Shown here piece after piece: positions 17,863 through 27,592 of a stretch of DNA of 64,000 bases. Within the stretch, counting starts at the first letter, position 1. Every line of letters starts with the position of its first letter. Location of the stretch: the NCBI GenBank assembly GCA_013822765.1, contig PNKY01000003.1, forward strand, positions 372,001 to 436,000. The letters are read 5' to 3'. A model generated the notes under the pieces. The model made no database searches. It was not told where the DNA came from and saw nothing but the letters and a program-made list of their open reading frames with translations. The DNA comes from Rhodospirillum sp. (GTDB taxonomy: Bacteria; Pseudomonadota; Alphaproteobacteria; Dongiales; Dongiaceae). A program made the translations under genes and the position numbers.

Positions 17863-19266
17863 CTAGTCTTCCAACACAGCGACGCCGCCTTTGGCGCCAT
17901 GCTTCACCTGGTACATTGCGCGGTCGGCGAGAGCGATCAGATCGGCGTCGCTCATCTCCCGCCCCGGCCGCAGCAACGCGATGCCGACCGAGAATCCCAC
18001 CTTCTTGTCCGACTCCGGCGCAAAGCGCTGCAATGCGGCCGCCGCCGTGGCCAACTCCTGCCCACGCCGCAGGACCTCGGCGCTATCATTTGTGTCCATC
18101 CAGGCGGCGAATTCGTCGCCGCCCATGCGCGCGACCAGGTCGCCGGTGCGGAACGCGCGACGCAGCAGCTCGGCGCCGGCGCGCAACGCGGCGTCGCCCT
18201 GGGCGTGGCCGTAGCGGTCATTGATCTGCTTGAAATTGTCGAAATCAACGTAGACCAGCGCGCCGCCGGTGCGGGTCAGCTTGGCGTGGGCAACCACGTC
18301 CTTGAGCCGCGCCTCGAAGCCGCGTCGGTTGAGCAGACCGGTGAGGGCGTCGGTCTGGCTGAGGCGCGACAGCGCCGCCTGCTCCTCCGCCTGGGCGATG
18401 GCAACGGCGAGCTGATCGGCCACCTCGCGCAACAGGAACAGATCGTCGTCCGGCCAGTCGGGCTGGTCTTCCGGCCGCCACAGCATCAGGACCCCGGCGA
18501 CCCGGCCGCCCAGCTCGCCCGGCAGCGCGAGCAGGCGCCGGCCTGCGGACTGCGAACGGAACGGCTGCCGGATCTCGATCGCCTGGTGTGCCAGGCCAGG
18601 TGCAGCGATCGGGGAGCCGAACTGGGCGATCGCCTCACCGGCTTCGCCGTCGGTGACGGGGCACAGCATGGCGCCGGCCGCGCCGGTCGCCTGGGCCGCG
18701 GTCGCCACCCCCATTTCCATAGCAGCCTTCGGATCGCCAGCCTGGCGCAGAGCGCGGAACAGCTGGATCAGGGAGCGCTCACGATGGCGGGACTCCGCCA
18801 GAGCGACGTCGCGGTCCTGCTCGGCGGTCACGTCGCGGCAGGCGCCACGCACGCAATGGAACTCGCCCTGCTCGTCGAAGATCGCGCGGGCCCTGAGATG
18901 CAGGCAGCAGGGGGCGCCGGCCTTGGTGCTGGCCCACACCAGCAGCCCCTCGGGCGGCGAATCGGCCTGGAAATGCCGCGCGTCCTCCGGCGACAGAACC
19001 AGGTCGACGGGGTCGCTGCCCAACAGGTCGAGCGTCTCGTGGCCCAGGGCCCCGCCGGCGGTCACGAAGCTGAACAGGCCGTTGGCGTCGGTTTCCCAGC
19101 CGAAGTCGCAGGACAGCTCCAGCAACTCCTTCATCCGCTGGCGCGATTCGATCAGGGCCGCCCGCAGGGTGCCGTCGAGGTCGGCGGCGGATCGGTCGCC
19201 CGCCGGGACGGCGGCGGACGTGGCTTCCCGGGGATCGTGGGGCGGGCTGGAGACGGGGCGGACCAT
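17863..19266 (-). CDS. Diguanylate cyclase with PAS- and GAF-like sensor domains
   Basis: 467 residues. A PAS-like region (~40-155, 'GWETDANGLFSFVTAGGALG...VRGACRDVT') is followed by a GAF-like region (~165-300) and a GGDEF domain (~310-465). The active-site motif is intact ('MGGDEFAAW'), and an RxxD inhibitory site ('RTGD') sits exactly five residues before GGDEF, so it should make c-di-GMP and be product-inhibited. There are no TM helices, so it is a cytoplasmic sensor; the ligand is unknown. It is transcribed into the DUF2336 gene with a four-base gap. Confidence 0.88.
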   Translation of the reverse strand: MVRPVSSPPHDPREATSAAVPAGDRSAADLDGTLRAALIESRQRMKELLELSCDFGWETDANGLFSFVTAGGALGHETLDLLGSDPVDLVLSPEDARHFQADSPPEGLLVWASTKAGAPCCLHLRARAIFDEQGEFHCVRGACRDVTAEQDRDVALAESRHRERSLIQLFRALRQAGDPKAAMEMGVATAAQATGAAGAMLCPVTDGEAGEAIAQFGSPIAAPGLAHQAIEIRQPFRSQSAGRRLLALPGELGGRVAGVLMLWRPEDQPDWPDDDLFLLREVADQLAVAIAQAEEQAALSRLSQTDALTGLLNRRGFEARLKDVVAHAKLTRTGGALVYVDFDNFKQINDRYGHAQGDAALRAGAELLRRAFRTGDLVARMGGDEFAAWMDTNDSAEVLRRGQELATAAAALQRFAPESDKKVGFSVGIALLRPGREMSDADLIALADRAMYQVKHGAKGGVAVLED

Positions 19267-19386
19267 GCTGGCACCCTGAAACCCCCGGCCTTAATACGCG
19301 GTTAAGCGTCGCTCCAACTCTTGCGCTCGAGATGTCGCGTCCGTAACGTGCCGGCCGTCTCAGCCACCCGAAGTGACTATTGTCTT

Positions 19387-20058
19387 ATGCGGCCCGCCGA
19401 CGCCCAGTGCTGGATTTTCGACCTGGATAACACGCTCTACCCGGCGTCCTGCCGCCTGTTCGACCAGGTCGAGCGGCGCATCGGGGAATATGTCCAGCAG
19501 CTGCTGAGCCTGGAGCCGGACGCCGCCCGGGCGCTCCAGAAGCAGTATTTCCGCGACCACCAGACCACCCTCAACGGCCTCATGATCCATCACAAGATCA
19601 GGCCGGAGGAGTTCCTGGAGTTCGTGCACCGGATCGACGTGTCTGGCGTGCTTGCCGACGAGCGGCTGGACCAGGCGCTGGCGCGCCTGCCGGGGCGCAA
19701 GCTGATCTACACCAACGGCTCCGTCCGGCATGCGGCGAACGTCATGGGGCGGCTCGGTGTCGCACACCATTTCGAAGGCGTGTTCGACATCGCCGAGGCG
19801 GCCTATGTGCCCAAGCCGGACATCAGCGCATATCGCGCCCTGGTCGCGCGGCACGGCTTCGACCCGGCGCGCGCGATCATGCTGGACGACATGCCGCGCA
19901 ACCTGGCGCCGGCGGCCGAGCTCGGCATGACGACGGTGTGGGTCAAGACCGACGTCAGCTGGGCGCAGCCGGCGGAGCAGACCCACTACATCCACCACAC
20001 CACCGAAAATCTGGCCGATTGGCTTCACGCAGTGACGAAGGACGGACCTGTCGCATGA
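19387..20058 (+). CDS. HAD-family pyrimidine 5'-nucleotidase-like hydrolase
   Basis: 223 residues. HAD motif I is 'FDLDNTLYP', motif II 'YTNGS', Lys in 'VPKPDISAY', and motif IV '[12 protein letters not shown]'. '[18 protein letters not shown]' and the family length match the SDT1/PHM8-type pyrimidine 5'-nucleotidases found just upstream of dapD in many alphaproteobacteria. ATG 19387 begins the conserved part; an earlier TTG is possible. Its stop overlaps the dapD ATG (ATGA), so it is co-translated with lysine biosynthesis, though a functional link is not obvious. Confidence 0.85.
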   Translation: MRPADAQCWIFDLDNTLYPASCRLFDQVERRIGEYVQQLLSLEPDAARALQKQYFRDHQTTLNGLMIHHKIRPEEFLEFVHRIDVSGVLADERLDQALARLPGRKLIYTNGSVRHAANVMGRLGVAHHFEGVFDIAEAAYVPKPDISAYRALVARHGFDPARAIMLDDMPRNLAPAAELGMTTVWVKTDVSWAQPAEQTHYIHHTTENLADWLHAVTKDGPVA

Positions 20059-20912
20059 GCACGAACGAACTGCAGCAGATCATCGACGCGGCTTGGGAGC
20101 GGCGCGCGGAGATCAACACCGGAACCAAGGGCCAGGTGCTCGATGCCGTGCAGGCGGCGCTCGACGGGCTGGACCGCGGCGAATACCGCGTGGCCGAGAA
20201 GCGTGACGGCAAGTGGGAAACCAACCAGTGGCTGAAGAAGGCGGTGCTGCTGTCGTTCCGCCTGATCGACTCGACGCTGGTCACCGGCGGCGGCAACTAC
20301 GCAGGCTTCGGCGAAGCGGGCTGGTACGACAAGGTGCCGTCGAAGTTCGCCGGCTGGACCGAAGCCAAGTTCCGCGACGCGGGCTTCCGCGCGGTACCGA
20401 ACTGCGTGGTGCGGCGCAGCGCCTATGTCGCGCCCGGCGCCATCCTGATGCCGAGCTTCCTCAATGTCGGCGCGCGGGTGGACAGCGGCACCATGGTCGA
20501 CACGTGGGTCACCATCGGCTCGTGCGCGCAGATCGGCAAGAACTGCCATATCTCCGGTGGCGTCGGCATCGGCGGCGTGCTGGAGCCGGTGCAGGCCGGC
20601 CCGGTCGTGATCGAGGACAATTGCTTCATCGGCGCGCGCTCCGAGGTGGTCGAGGGCGTGGTGGTGGGCGAAGGCTCGGTCATCTCCATGGGTGTCTTCA
20701 TCGGCGCCTCCACCAAGATCGTCGACCGTGCCACCGGCGAGGTGCATTACGGCAAGGTGCCGCCCTATTCCGTGGTCGTCTCGGGCGCACTGCCGGGCAA
20801 GCCGTTTCCCAACAACGAGCCCGGCCCCAGCCTCTATTGCGCGGTGATCGTCAAGCGCGTGGACGAGAAGACGCGGTCGAAGACCTCGATCAACGAGCTG
20901 CTGCGGGATTGA
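20055..20912 (+). CDS. dapD: 2,3,4,5-tetrahydropyridine-2,6-dicarboxylate N-succinyltransferase
   Basis: 285 residues. It succinylates tetrahydrodipicolinate in the succinylase branch of lysine/meso-DAP synthesis. A helical N-terminal domain is followed by left-handed beta-helix hexapeptide repeats ('[20 protein letters not shown]', '[20 protein letters not shown]'). '[13 protein letters not shown]' and '[14 protein letters not shown]' are family signatures. It is coupled to the HAD gene before it and sits one base before dapE, so the pathway's succinylase and desuccinylase are adjacent. Confidence 0.96.
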   Translation: MSTNELQQIIDAAWERRAEINTGTKGQVLDAVQAALDGLDRGEYRVAEKRDGKWETNQWLKKAVLLSFRLIDSTLVTGGGNYAGFGEAGWYDKVPSKFAGWTEAKFRDAGFRAVPNCVVRRSAYVAPGAILMPSFLNVGARVDSGTMVDTWVTIGSCAQIGKNCHISGGVGIGGVLEPVQAGPVVIEDNCFIGARSEVVEGVVVGEGSVISMGVFIGASTKIVDRATGEVHYGKVPPYSVVVSGALPGKPFPNNEPGPSLYCAVIVKRVDEKTRSKTSINELLRD

Positions 20913-20913
20913 T

Positions 20914-22074
20914 TTGATCGATCCCGTCGCCCTTGCCCAGGCGCTGATCCGCTGTCCGAGCGTGACGCCGGCGGATGCCGGTGCGCTCGATACGCTCGCC
21001 GGCGCGCTGCAGCCGGTCGGCTTCGCTTGCCGGCGCATGCCGTTCGAAGCGGCGGGGACGGCGCGGATCGACAATCTCTACGCCAAGCTCTCTGGCAAGC
21101 AGCCGGGAAAGCATTTCAGCTTCGCAGGCCATTCCGACGTGGTGCCGGTCGGCCGGCGCGAGGGCTGGAGCGTCGATCCATTCGCGGCGGAGATCACCGG
21201 CGGCCGGCTCTATGGCCGCGGCGCCGCTGACATGAAGGGCGCGATCGCGGCCTTTGCCGCGGCGGCCGCGCGCTTCGTCGCGAAGACCGGCGGCGATTTC
21301 CCCGGCGCGATCTCGCTGCTCATCACCGGCGACGAGGAAGGCCCTTCGGACAACGGCACCAAGCCGATGCTGCAGGCGCTGGCCGCCGATGGCGAGACCT
21401 TCGACGCCTGCCTGGTGGGCGAGCCGACCAACCCCAAGCGCGTAGGGGAGATGGCGAAGATCGGCCGGCGCGGCAGCTGGACCGGGCATCTTACGGTCAA
21501 GGGGGTGCAGGGTCACATCGCCTATCCGCATCTCGCCGACAACCCGACCCATCGCCTGGCGCGCATGATCGTGGCGCTGACGGAAACGCCGCTCGATCGC
21601 GGCACCGCGCATTTCGAGCCGAGCACGCTGCAGGTTTCCACCATCGATGTCGGCAACCCGGCCACCAACGTCATCCCGGCCGAGGCCCGCGCCAGCTTCA
21701 ACAGCCGGTTCAATGACGGTTTCAATCCCACGACTTTGGAAGCGGAGGTGCGCCGGCGCCTCGAGCAGGTCGGCGGCGCCTACGAGCTGCGCACCGAATG
21801 CTCGGGCGTGTCGTTCGTGACGCCGCCCGGCACGCTCAGCGACCTGGTGACGGCGGCGGTCCAGGCCGTGACCGGCCTCAAGCCGGAGCTTTCGACCACC
21901 GGCGGCACCTCGGACGCGCGCTTCATCAAGGACTATTGCCCGGTGATCGAATTCGGCCTGGCGGGCGCCACCATGCACAAGGTGGACGAGAACGTCGCAA
22001 TCGCGGATATTCTCCAGCTTTCGGACATCTACGAACGCATTCTTGATTCCTATTTTCATGCCCAGCTGGATTGA
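20914..22074 (+). CDS. dapE: Succinyl-diaminopimelate desuccinylase
   Basis: 386 residues, M20 metallopeptidase family. Zinc and catalytic motifs are '[11 protein letters not shown]' (His, Asp catalytic), '[11 protein letters not shown]' (bridging Asp), 'TGDEEGPS' (catalytic and metal Glu), 'VGEPTNP' and the C-terminal 'GGTSDARF'. The apparent initiator is TTG at 20914, directly after the dapD stop; no other start precedes '[18 protein letters not shown]', the conserved N-terminus. It makes L,L-DAP for lysine and peptidoglycan. Its 3' end overlaps the next gene by 17 bases. Confidence 0.93.
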   Translation: MIDPVALAQALIRCPSVTPADAGALDTLAGALQPVGFACRRMPFEAAGTARIDNLYAKLSGKQPGKHFSFAGHSDVVPVGRREGWSVDPFAAEITGGRLYGRGAADMKGAIAAFAAAAARFVAKTGGDFPGAISLLITGDEEGPSDNGTKPMLQALAADGETFDACLVGEPTNPKRVGEMAKIGRRGSWTGHLTVKGVQGHIAYPHLADNPTHRLARMIVALTETPLDRGTAHFEPSTLQVSTIDVGNPATNVIPAEARASFNSRFNDGFNPTTLEAEVRRRLEQVGGAYELRTECSGVSFVTPPGTLSDLVTAAVQAVTGLKPELSTTGGTSDARFIKDYCPVIEFGLAGATMHKVDENVAIADILQLSDIYERILDSYFHAQLD

Positions 22075-22627
22075 GTTCCGCCTCGGTTGCCGAGGCCTAT
22101 ACCGCCTCGCGCTCTTCGACCGCAGTTTTGCGGAGTTCTTCGATCGCTCCACTGCCGGCGTCCTGCGGTCGTTCGGGCTGTTCCTGCTGCTGCTACCGAT
22201 CGTGCTATGGCAAGTCTGGATCACCAACGACCTGCCGATCGACAACCTGTTCCTGTTCCTGGCCGGGAGGTCGGTGGCATACGCCTACAACTGGATCCTG
22301 TTTCCGTTCCTCATCATGTTTGCGGCGCGCTACCTGGATCGCGATGCCGAGGCGGCGGGCGGCATCGCAGTCTACAACTGGACGAGTGTGCTGTGGGTCG
22401 CGCTGCAGATGCCGACGACGCTCATCATCGCGCTCGGTGTTCCTGTCAATGTTGCGCAGCTGCTGGGACTAGCGCTGCTCGTCGCCAGCCTCGTGATCGA
22501 GGGCTTCATGTTCGTGGTCGTGCTGCGTCTCGTGCTGTGGCAGGCCGCAGCGCTGGTGGCGCTCGATTTCCTGCTCAGCCTGATGGTGATCTGGCCCATG
22601 GGGGACTGGTTGGGCGGCGTCAGGTAG
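22058..22627 (+). CDS. Conserved integral membrane protein of unknown function
   Basis: About 189 residues with roughly five hydrophobic segments ('[18 protein letters not shown]', '[16 protein letters not shown]', '[18 protein letters not shown]', '[18 protein letters not shown]', '[17 protein letters not shown]'). No motif is recognised. The ATG at 22058 lies inside the end of dapE, so it belongs to the dapD-dapE transcript. Homologues of this type are often found between dapE and truA in alphaproteobacteria, to my recollection. It ends nine bases before the convergent truA. Confidence 0.7.
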   Translation: MPSWIEFRLGCRGLYRLALFDRSFAEFFDRSTAGVLRSFGLFLLLLPIVLWQVWITNDLPIDNLFLFLAGRSVAYAYNWILFPFLIMFAARYLDRDAEAAGGIAVYNWTSVLWVALQMPTTLIIALGVPVNVAQLLGLALLVASLVIEGFMFVVVLRLVLWQAAALVALDFLLSLMVIWPMGDWLGGVR

Positions 22628-22635
22628 GTCCGCGG

Positions 22636-23391
22636 CTAGGATTCGGGCAGCGGGTGGTATTTCACGCCGGTCAGATAGAGCCCCTGCGGCGGCGCGGTCG
22701 GGCCGCCCTTGGTGCGGTCGCGTGCCTCGAGCGCAGCGCGCACATCCGCCTTGATCCACTTGCCTTCGCCCACCAGCCGCAAGGTGCCGACCATGTTGCG
22801 CACCTGGTGATGAAGGAAGGAGCGCGCTTCCGCGATGATGTCGATCTCCTCGCCGGCACGCGACACGCTGAGCCTCGTGAGGGTCTTCACCGGCGATTGC
22901 GCCTGGCACAGGCTGGCGCGAAAGGTGGAGAAATCGTGCTTGCCCACCAGCACCTGGGCCGCATCGTGCATCGCGGCGGCATCGAGCGGCGCGTTGACCA
23001 GCCAAGCGCGGCCCTCTTCAAGGGCAAGCGGCGGGCGGCGGTTGATGATGCGATAGAGGTACGCGCGCCCCGAGGCGCTGAAGCGCGCGTGGAAATCCGG
23101 CGAGACGATCTCCGAGTGGATGATCGAGACTGCCCAGGGCTTGAGATGGAAGTTGAGCGCGGCCTGAATCTTTTCGGGCGTGAACTCCTTCTCGACGTCG
23201 ACATGCGCCACCTGCCCTGTCGCGTGCACGCCGGCGTCGGTGCGGCCGGCCGCATGCGCGGTCACGGTCTCGGCACAGGTCTTGAACACGGCTTCTTCCA
23301 GCGCCTGCTGTACCGACATGCCGTTCTCCTGGCGCTGCCAGCCGACGAAGGCGCCGCCGTCATATTCCAGCGTGAATTTGAAACGGGTCAC
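22636..23391 (-). CDS. truA: tRNA pseudouridine(38-40) synthase TruA
   Basis: 251 residues. It makes pseudouridine in the tRNA anticodon arm. The catalytic Asp is in '[11 protein letters not shown]'. Other marks are '[12 protein letters not shown]', 'FHARFSA', 'GKHDFSTF' and '[14 protein letters not shown]'. The start is GTG 23389-23391, which overlaps the fmt TGA (GTGA). The same frame is open 37 codons further upstream but inside fmt. It is the last gene of the def-fmt-truA operon. Confidence 0.95.
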   Translation of the reverse strand: MTRFKFTLEYDGGAFVGWQRQENGMSVQQALEEAVFKTCAETVTAHAAGRTDAGVHATGQVAHVDVEKEFTPEKIQAALNFHLKPWAVSIIHSEIVSPDFHARFSASGRAYLYRIINRRPPLALEEGRAWLVNAPLDAAAMHDAAQVLVGKHDFSTFRASLCQAQSPVKTLTRLSVSRAGEEIDIIAEARSFLHHQVRNMVGTLRLVGEGKWIKADVRAALEARDRTKGGPTAPPQGLYLTGVKYHPLPES

Positions 23392-24305
23392 GACACCACC
23401 GTGCCTTTCGGCACGGAGAAGCCGCGCAGCATCTCCTCGGCGCTCATGGCGCGCTTGCCGGCGCGTTTGATCAGCGTCGGCCGCAGCAGGCCGTCGCCGC
23501 AAGCAATGGTCAGGCGATCATCGAGGATCGCGCCCGGCTCGCCCGACCCCGGCGCAAGGTCGGCCGCCAGGACAGTCAGGCGCTCGCCATTGATCTCGGT
23601 GAAGGCGCCAGGCGCCGGCGACAGGCCGCGGATGTGGCGGTCAAGTTCGGCCGCGCTGCGGCGCCAGTCGATGCGGCACTCTTCCTTGGTGATCTTGGCG
23701 GCGTAGGTCACGCCGTCCGAAGGCTGCGGCATCGGCTCGATGTCCGGCAGCTGATCAAGCGCTTGGCAGATCAGCCGCGCGCCGATCTCCGCCAGCGCAT
23801 CGTGCAGCGTACCGGCATTCATGTCCGCACCGATGGCGAGCTCCTCTGTCAGCAGCATGGGGCCGGTATCCAGCCCCTCTGCCATCTGCATGATGGTGAC
23901 GCCGGTCTTGGCGTCGCCCGCCATGATGGCGCGCTGGATCGGCGCCGCGCCACGCCAACGCGGCAACAGCGAGGCGTGGATGTTGAGGCAGCCATGGCGA
24001 GGCGCGGCGAGCACCGCCTTGGGCAGGATGAGGCCGTAGGCCGCGACCACTGCGACATCGGCCTGCAGCGCAGCGAAGGCAGCGGCCTCGTCCGCGTTCT
24101 TCAGCGAAACTGGCGTGCGCACCGGGATGCCCTGCTCCTCCGCGAGCAGGTGCACCGGCGACTTTTGCGTTTCCATGCCGCGTCCCTTGGGCCGCGGCGG
24201 CTGGGAATAGACGGCGACCACCTCATGCCCGGCATCCACCAGCGCCTTCAGCGCCAGCGCGGCGAAGGCCGGTGTTCCCATGAAGACGATGCGGAGCGCC
24301 CCCAT
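23388..24305 (-). CDS. fmt: Methionyl-tRNA formyltransferase
   Basis: 305 residues. It formylates initiator Met-tRNA using 10-formyl-THF. The N-terminal Rossmann-like domain has '[11 protein letters not shown]', the formyl-THF signature is '[16 protein letters not shown]' with 'NIHASLLP' (catalytic Asn-His), and the C-terminal OB-type domain follows ('[22 protein letters not shown]'). It lies ten bases after def and overlaps truA. Confidence 0.96.
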   Translation of the reverse strand: MGALRIVFMGTPAFAALALKALVDAGHEVVAVYSQPPRPKGRGMETQKSPVHLLAEEQGIPVRTPVSLKNADEAAAFAALQADVAVVAAYGLILPKAVLAAPRHGCLNIHASLLPRWRGAAPIQRAIMAGDAKTGVTIMQMAEGLDTGPMLLTEELAIGADMNAGTLHDALAEIGARLICQALDQLPDIEPMPQPSDGVTYAAKITKEECRIDWRRSAAELDRHIRGLSPAPGAFTEINGERLTVLAADLAPGSGEPGAILDDRLTIACGDGLLRPTLIKRAGKRAMSAEEMLRGFSVPKGTVVS

Positions 24306-24315
24306 CCGCGGCCGG

Positions 24316-24840
24316 TCACATGGCCGCGTCGGCTGCGGCCTTTTTCGCCTTCAGCAGCTTGCGCAGGATCATGTTGCGCTTGAGTGCGGTCAGATGGTCG
24401 ATGAACAGCACGCCGTCGAGATGGTCGATCTCGTGCTGCAGGCAGGTCGCGAGCAGGCCCTCCGCGGCCATCTCCTGCTGCTTGTTGTCCTGGTCGAGGT
24501 ATTTCACGCGGCACGCGCCGGGCCGCACCACGTCGGCATAATGCTCCGGCACGCTGAGGCAGCCCTCGTTGTAGGTAGCATCGTCGTCCGACACCCACAC
24601 GATCTCCGGATTGGCGATCCGCAGCGGCTGCGGCTCCTCGCCCTCGCGCGCGAGGTCGAGCACGATGACGCGCTTCAAAACGCCCACCTGCGGCGCGGCC
24701 AAGCCGATCCCGGGCGCGTGGTACATGGTCTCCAGCATGTCGTCCATCAGCTTGCGGACGCTCGCGTCCACCTGTTTGACGGGTGCTGAGATCTTCTTCA
24801 GGGCCGGATCGGGCGCGGTCAGGATGGGCAGCAGGGCCAT
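24316..24840 (-). CDS. def: Peptide deformylase
   Basis: 174 residues, metalloprotease that removes N-formyl groups from nascent proteins. All three motifs are intact: '[10 protein letters not shown]', 'EGCLSVPE' (Cys ligand) and 'QHEIDHLDG' (HExxH). First gene of def-fmt-truA; divergent from rmuC with 91 bases between starts. The ATG is preceded by GGAGAAACC. Confidence 0.96.
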   Translation of the reverse strand: MALLPILTAPDPALKKISAPVKQVDASVRKLMDDMLETMYHAPGIGLAAPQVGVLKRVIVLDLAREGEEPQPLRIANPEIVWVSDDDATYNEGCLSVPEHYADVVRPGACRVKYLDQDNKQQEMAAEGLLATCLQHEIDHLDGVLFIDHLTALKRNMILRKLLKAKKAAADAAM

Positions 24841-24931
24841 GGTTTCTCCTTCGGCGCTTTACCTAGGGTTTCGGCGCTGTATCGTCAAGCGAGGCGGGCC
24901 TGCGTGCGGCCCCGAGTCGAGGGCAAAAGCC

Positions 24932-26029
24932 ATGGAACTTCAAGATATTGCGGTCTGGGCGGCAATCCTGGTGGCGGGCGGCACGCTCGCATTCCTGGCA
25001 TTCGGCCGGCGCGGGACTGACGTTTCCGGGCAGCTCACCGGCCGCCTGGAGCAGCTTGCCGCCCAGCAGGCGGCATCGCAGAACGCCCTCTCCGAGCGGT
25101 TGCAGGCGCAGGAGCGCGCGCTGGCGGCCAAGCTGGACGAGCGGCTGGGCAGCCTGCAGGACCGGGTGGGCCAGAGCCTGCACGCCAATGCCGAGCAGGC
25201 GGGCCAGGCGCTGACCGACCTGCGCGAGCGCCTGGCGGTGATCGACGCCGCGCAGAAGAACATCGCCGAGCTGTCAAGCCAGGTGGTCGACCTGCAGAAC
25301 GTGCTCAGCAACAAACAGGCGCGCGGCGCCTTCGGCGAAGTGCAGCTGCAGGACATCGTGCAATCAAGCCTGCCGGCGCAGACCTACGAGTTCCAGGCGC
25401 AGCTTGGGACCAAGCGCGTCGACTGCCTGCTGACCTTGCCCAATCCGCCGGGCTGCATCTGCATCGACGCCAAGTTCCCGCTGGAATCCTATCGCGCGCT
25501 GCGCGAGGCCAAGGACGAGATCGCGACGGCGCAAGCGCGGCGCGACTTCACCAACGCGATCCGCCTGCACATCCGGGCGATCGCGGAGAAATACATCGTG
25601 CCGGGCGAGACCGCCGATTCCGCGCTGATGTTCCTGCCGTCCGAGGCTGTATATGCGGAGCTGCATGCCAGCTTCCCCAACTTGGTCGACGAAGCAGGCA
25701 GGGCGCGGGTGTGGATCGTCTCGCCTACCACGCTGATGGCGACGCTCACCACCATCCGCGCTGTGCTCAAGGACGTGCGCATGCGCGAGCAGGCCCACAT
25801 CATCCAGAAAAAGGTCGGCGAGCTCGGGCTCGACGTGAACCGTTTGGGCGATCGCGTCGACAAACTGCAAAGGCACTTCGGCCAGGTGGTCGAGGATGTG
25901 CGTCAGGTGGCCATTTCGAGCGACAAGATCGCTCAGAAAGCGGCTGCCATAAAAGACGTTGAGCTCGGACCAACCGACGGAAATATCACGCAAATTCCCG
26001 AACAACCGGCTTTGGCGCGCTTGAATTAA
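24932..26029 (+). CDS. rmuC: DNA recombination protein RmuC
   Basis: 365 residues. An N-terminal TM helix (~6-24) is followed by a coiled coil (~35-125, Gln/Glu/Ala-rich) and the RmuC nuclease-like core with 'LGTKRVDCLLTLPNPPGCICIDAKFPLESY' (a PD-(D/E)xK-like Asp and Asp-Ala-Lys) and 'MFLPSEAVYAEL'. It is implicated in limiting inversions at short repeats. ATG 24932 gives the expected N-terminus; the frame is open upstream through the def region by chance. Confidence 0.9.
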   Translation: MELQDIAVWAAILVAGGTLAFLAFGRRGTDVSGQLTGRLEQLAAQQAASQNALSERLQAQERALAAKLDERLGSLQDRVGQSLHANAEQAGQALTDLRERLAVIDAAQKNIAELSSQVVDLQNVLSNKQARGAFGEVQLQDIVQSSLPAQTYEFQAQLGTKRVDCLLTLPNPPGCICIDAKFPLESYRALREAKDEIATAQARRDFTNAIRLHIRAIAEKYIVPGETADSALMFLPSEAVYAELHASFPNLVDEAGRARVWIVSPTTLMATLTTIRAVLKDVRMREQAHIIQKKVGELGLDVNRLGDRVDKLQRHFGQVVEDVRQVAISSDKIAQKAAAIKDVELGPTDGNITQIPEQPALARLN

Positions 26030-26110
26030 CCAAACCGAAAGACAATCTCTCCGATTGTTCGGTCTCGTCACGCTTACGGCCTAGGATCAGGCCTCTTTGG
26101 GGAGGGACCT

Positions 26111-27115
26111 TTGGAAGCGGTCGTCACGCCTTTCACAATCTTCGTCATCGCCATCGTCGTCGTCGTGTTCCTGTTCGTGATCATGGCGGTCAAATCCGTG
26201 CCGCAGGGCCATGAGTGGACGGTCGAACGGTTCGGCCGCTTCACCGGCTCGCTGCGGCCCGGTCTCGGCTTCATCGTGCCGTTCATCGACCGCATCGGCG
26301 CCAAGATCAACATGATGGAATCGGTGCTCGACGTGCCGACCCAGGAAGTCATCACCAAGGACAACGCCATGGTGTCGGTCGACGGCGTGGTGTTCTACCA
26401 GGTGCTCGACTCGGCCAAGGCGGCGTACGAGGTCAACAACCTCGAGAACGCCATCCTCAACCTCACCATGACCAACATCCGAACGGTCATGGGCTCGATG
26501 GATCTGGACGAGCTGCTGTCGCAGCGCGACAAGATCAACGTCCAATTGCTGCACGTGGTCGACGATGCGACCCGGCCTTGGGGCATCAAGGTGACGCGCA
26601 TCGAGATCAAGGATATCGCCCCGCCGCGCGACCTGGTTGATTCCATGGCCCGCCAGATGAAGGCCGAGCGAGAGAAGCGCGCACAGATCCTGGAAGCGGA
26701 AGGCTCGCGCGCCGCCGCGATCCTGCGCGCCGAGGGCGAGAAGCAATCCGCCATCCTGGAGGCAGAAGGCCTGCGCGAAGCCTCGTTCCGCGAAGCCGAA
26801 GCGCGCGAGCGCCTGGCGGAAGCGGAAGCCAAGGCGACGCAAGTCGTCTCGCAGGCGATCGCCGGCGGCAACGTGCAGGCGATCAACTACTTCCTCGGCA
26901 CCAAATATGTCGATGCCTTGAAGGCGGTGGCGAGCGCGCCCAACCAGAAGGTGATCCTGATGCCGCTGGAGGCCGCCAATGTCATCGGCGCGCTGGGCGG
27001 AATTGCGGAACTGGCGAGGGATGCGTTGCAGTCCCGTGCCACGGGTGGTCCTGGTGGCGGCGGCGCGCCGGCCGGCGGTGGCGGCAGCGGCCCCTGGCAG
27101 CAGCCGCGCTCGTAG
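26111..27115 (+). CDS. SPFH/band 7 membrane protein (QmcA/paraslipin type)
   Basis: 334 residues. An N-terminal TM helix (~7-28) is followed by an SPFH domain ('VPQGHEWTVERFGRFTGSLRPGLGFIVPF') and a long Ala/Glu-rich coiled coil (~190-260), then a Gly-rich tail. Such proteins oligomerise into membrane rings or rafts and affect protease and lipid organisation. The initiator is TTG 26111, with GGGGAGGGA immediately upstream. It precedes an NfeD-like gene by 18 bases, the common stomatin-NfeD pairing. Confidence 0.88.
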   Translation: MEAVVTPFTIFVIAIVVVVFLFVIMAVKSVPQGHEWTVERFGRFTGSLRPGLGFIVPFIDRIGAKINMMESVLDVPTQEVITKDNAMVSVDGVVFYQVLDSAKAAYEVNNLENAILNLTMTNIRTVMGSMDLDELLSQRDKINVQLLHVVDDATRPWGIKVTRIEIKDIAPPRDLVDSMARQMKAEREKRAQILEAEGSRAAAILRAEGEKQSAILEAEGLREASFREAEARERLAEAEAKATQVVSQAIAGGNVQAINYFLGTKYVDALKAVASAPNQKVILMPLEAANVIGALGGIAELARDALQSRATGGPGGGGAPAGGGGSGPWQQPRS

Positions 27116-27133
27116 GCGCGAGCGGAGGGAACG

Positions 27134-27592
27134 ATGGATATCCTGAGCTGGCTTGACGGTACGCAGTTCTGGCATTGGTGGATCCTGGCCGCGATCTTCG
27201 CGGGCATCGAGATCCTGGCGCCGGGCGTGTTCTTTATCTGGCTGGGCGCCGCGGCAGTGGTGACCGGCGTTATCGCGCTCGTCATCCCCGGCCTCGGCTG
27301 GGAGATCGAGGCGCTGCTGTTCGCGCTGTTGGCCGTCCTCAGCATCGTCGGCTGGCGCAGCTACCAGAAGAAGACTGCCAAGAACGAGGTGCCCTCCACT
27401 CTCAACCGCCGCGGCGAACAGATGATCGGCCGCACCGCCGTGCTCAGCGAGCCGATCCAGAACGGCCGCGGCAAGGCAAAAATCGACGATTCCGTCTGGC
27501 GCGTCGAAGGCAGCGACCTGCCTGCCGGCACGCAAATCAAGGTGACCGGCGTCGACGGCGCGATCCTGAAGGTGGAAGCGGCGGTGCGCTAG
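27134..27592 (+). CDS. NfeD-like membrane protein
   Basis: 152 residues. Two or three TM helices (~15-75) with 'AAIFAGIEILAPGVFFIWLGAAAVVTG' are followed by a soluble OB-fold (NfeDC) domain, 'IGRTAVLSEPIQNGRGKAKIDDSVWRVEG'. This is the short NfeD1b-like form without a protease domain, a usual partner of SPFH proteins such as the one just upstream. GGAGGGAACG precedes its ATG. Its end overlaps the convergent soeC-like gene by four bases. Confidence 0.88.
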   Translation: MDILSWLDGTQFWHWWILAAIFAGIEILAPGVFFIWLGAAAVVTGVIALVIPGLGWEIEALLFALLAVLSIVGWRSYQKKTAKNEVPSTLNRRGEQMIGRTAVLSEPIQNGRGKAKIDDSVWRVEGSDLPAGTQIKVTGVDGAILKVEAAVR

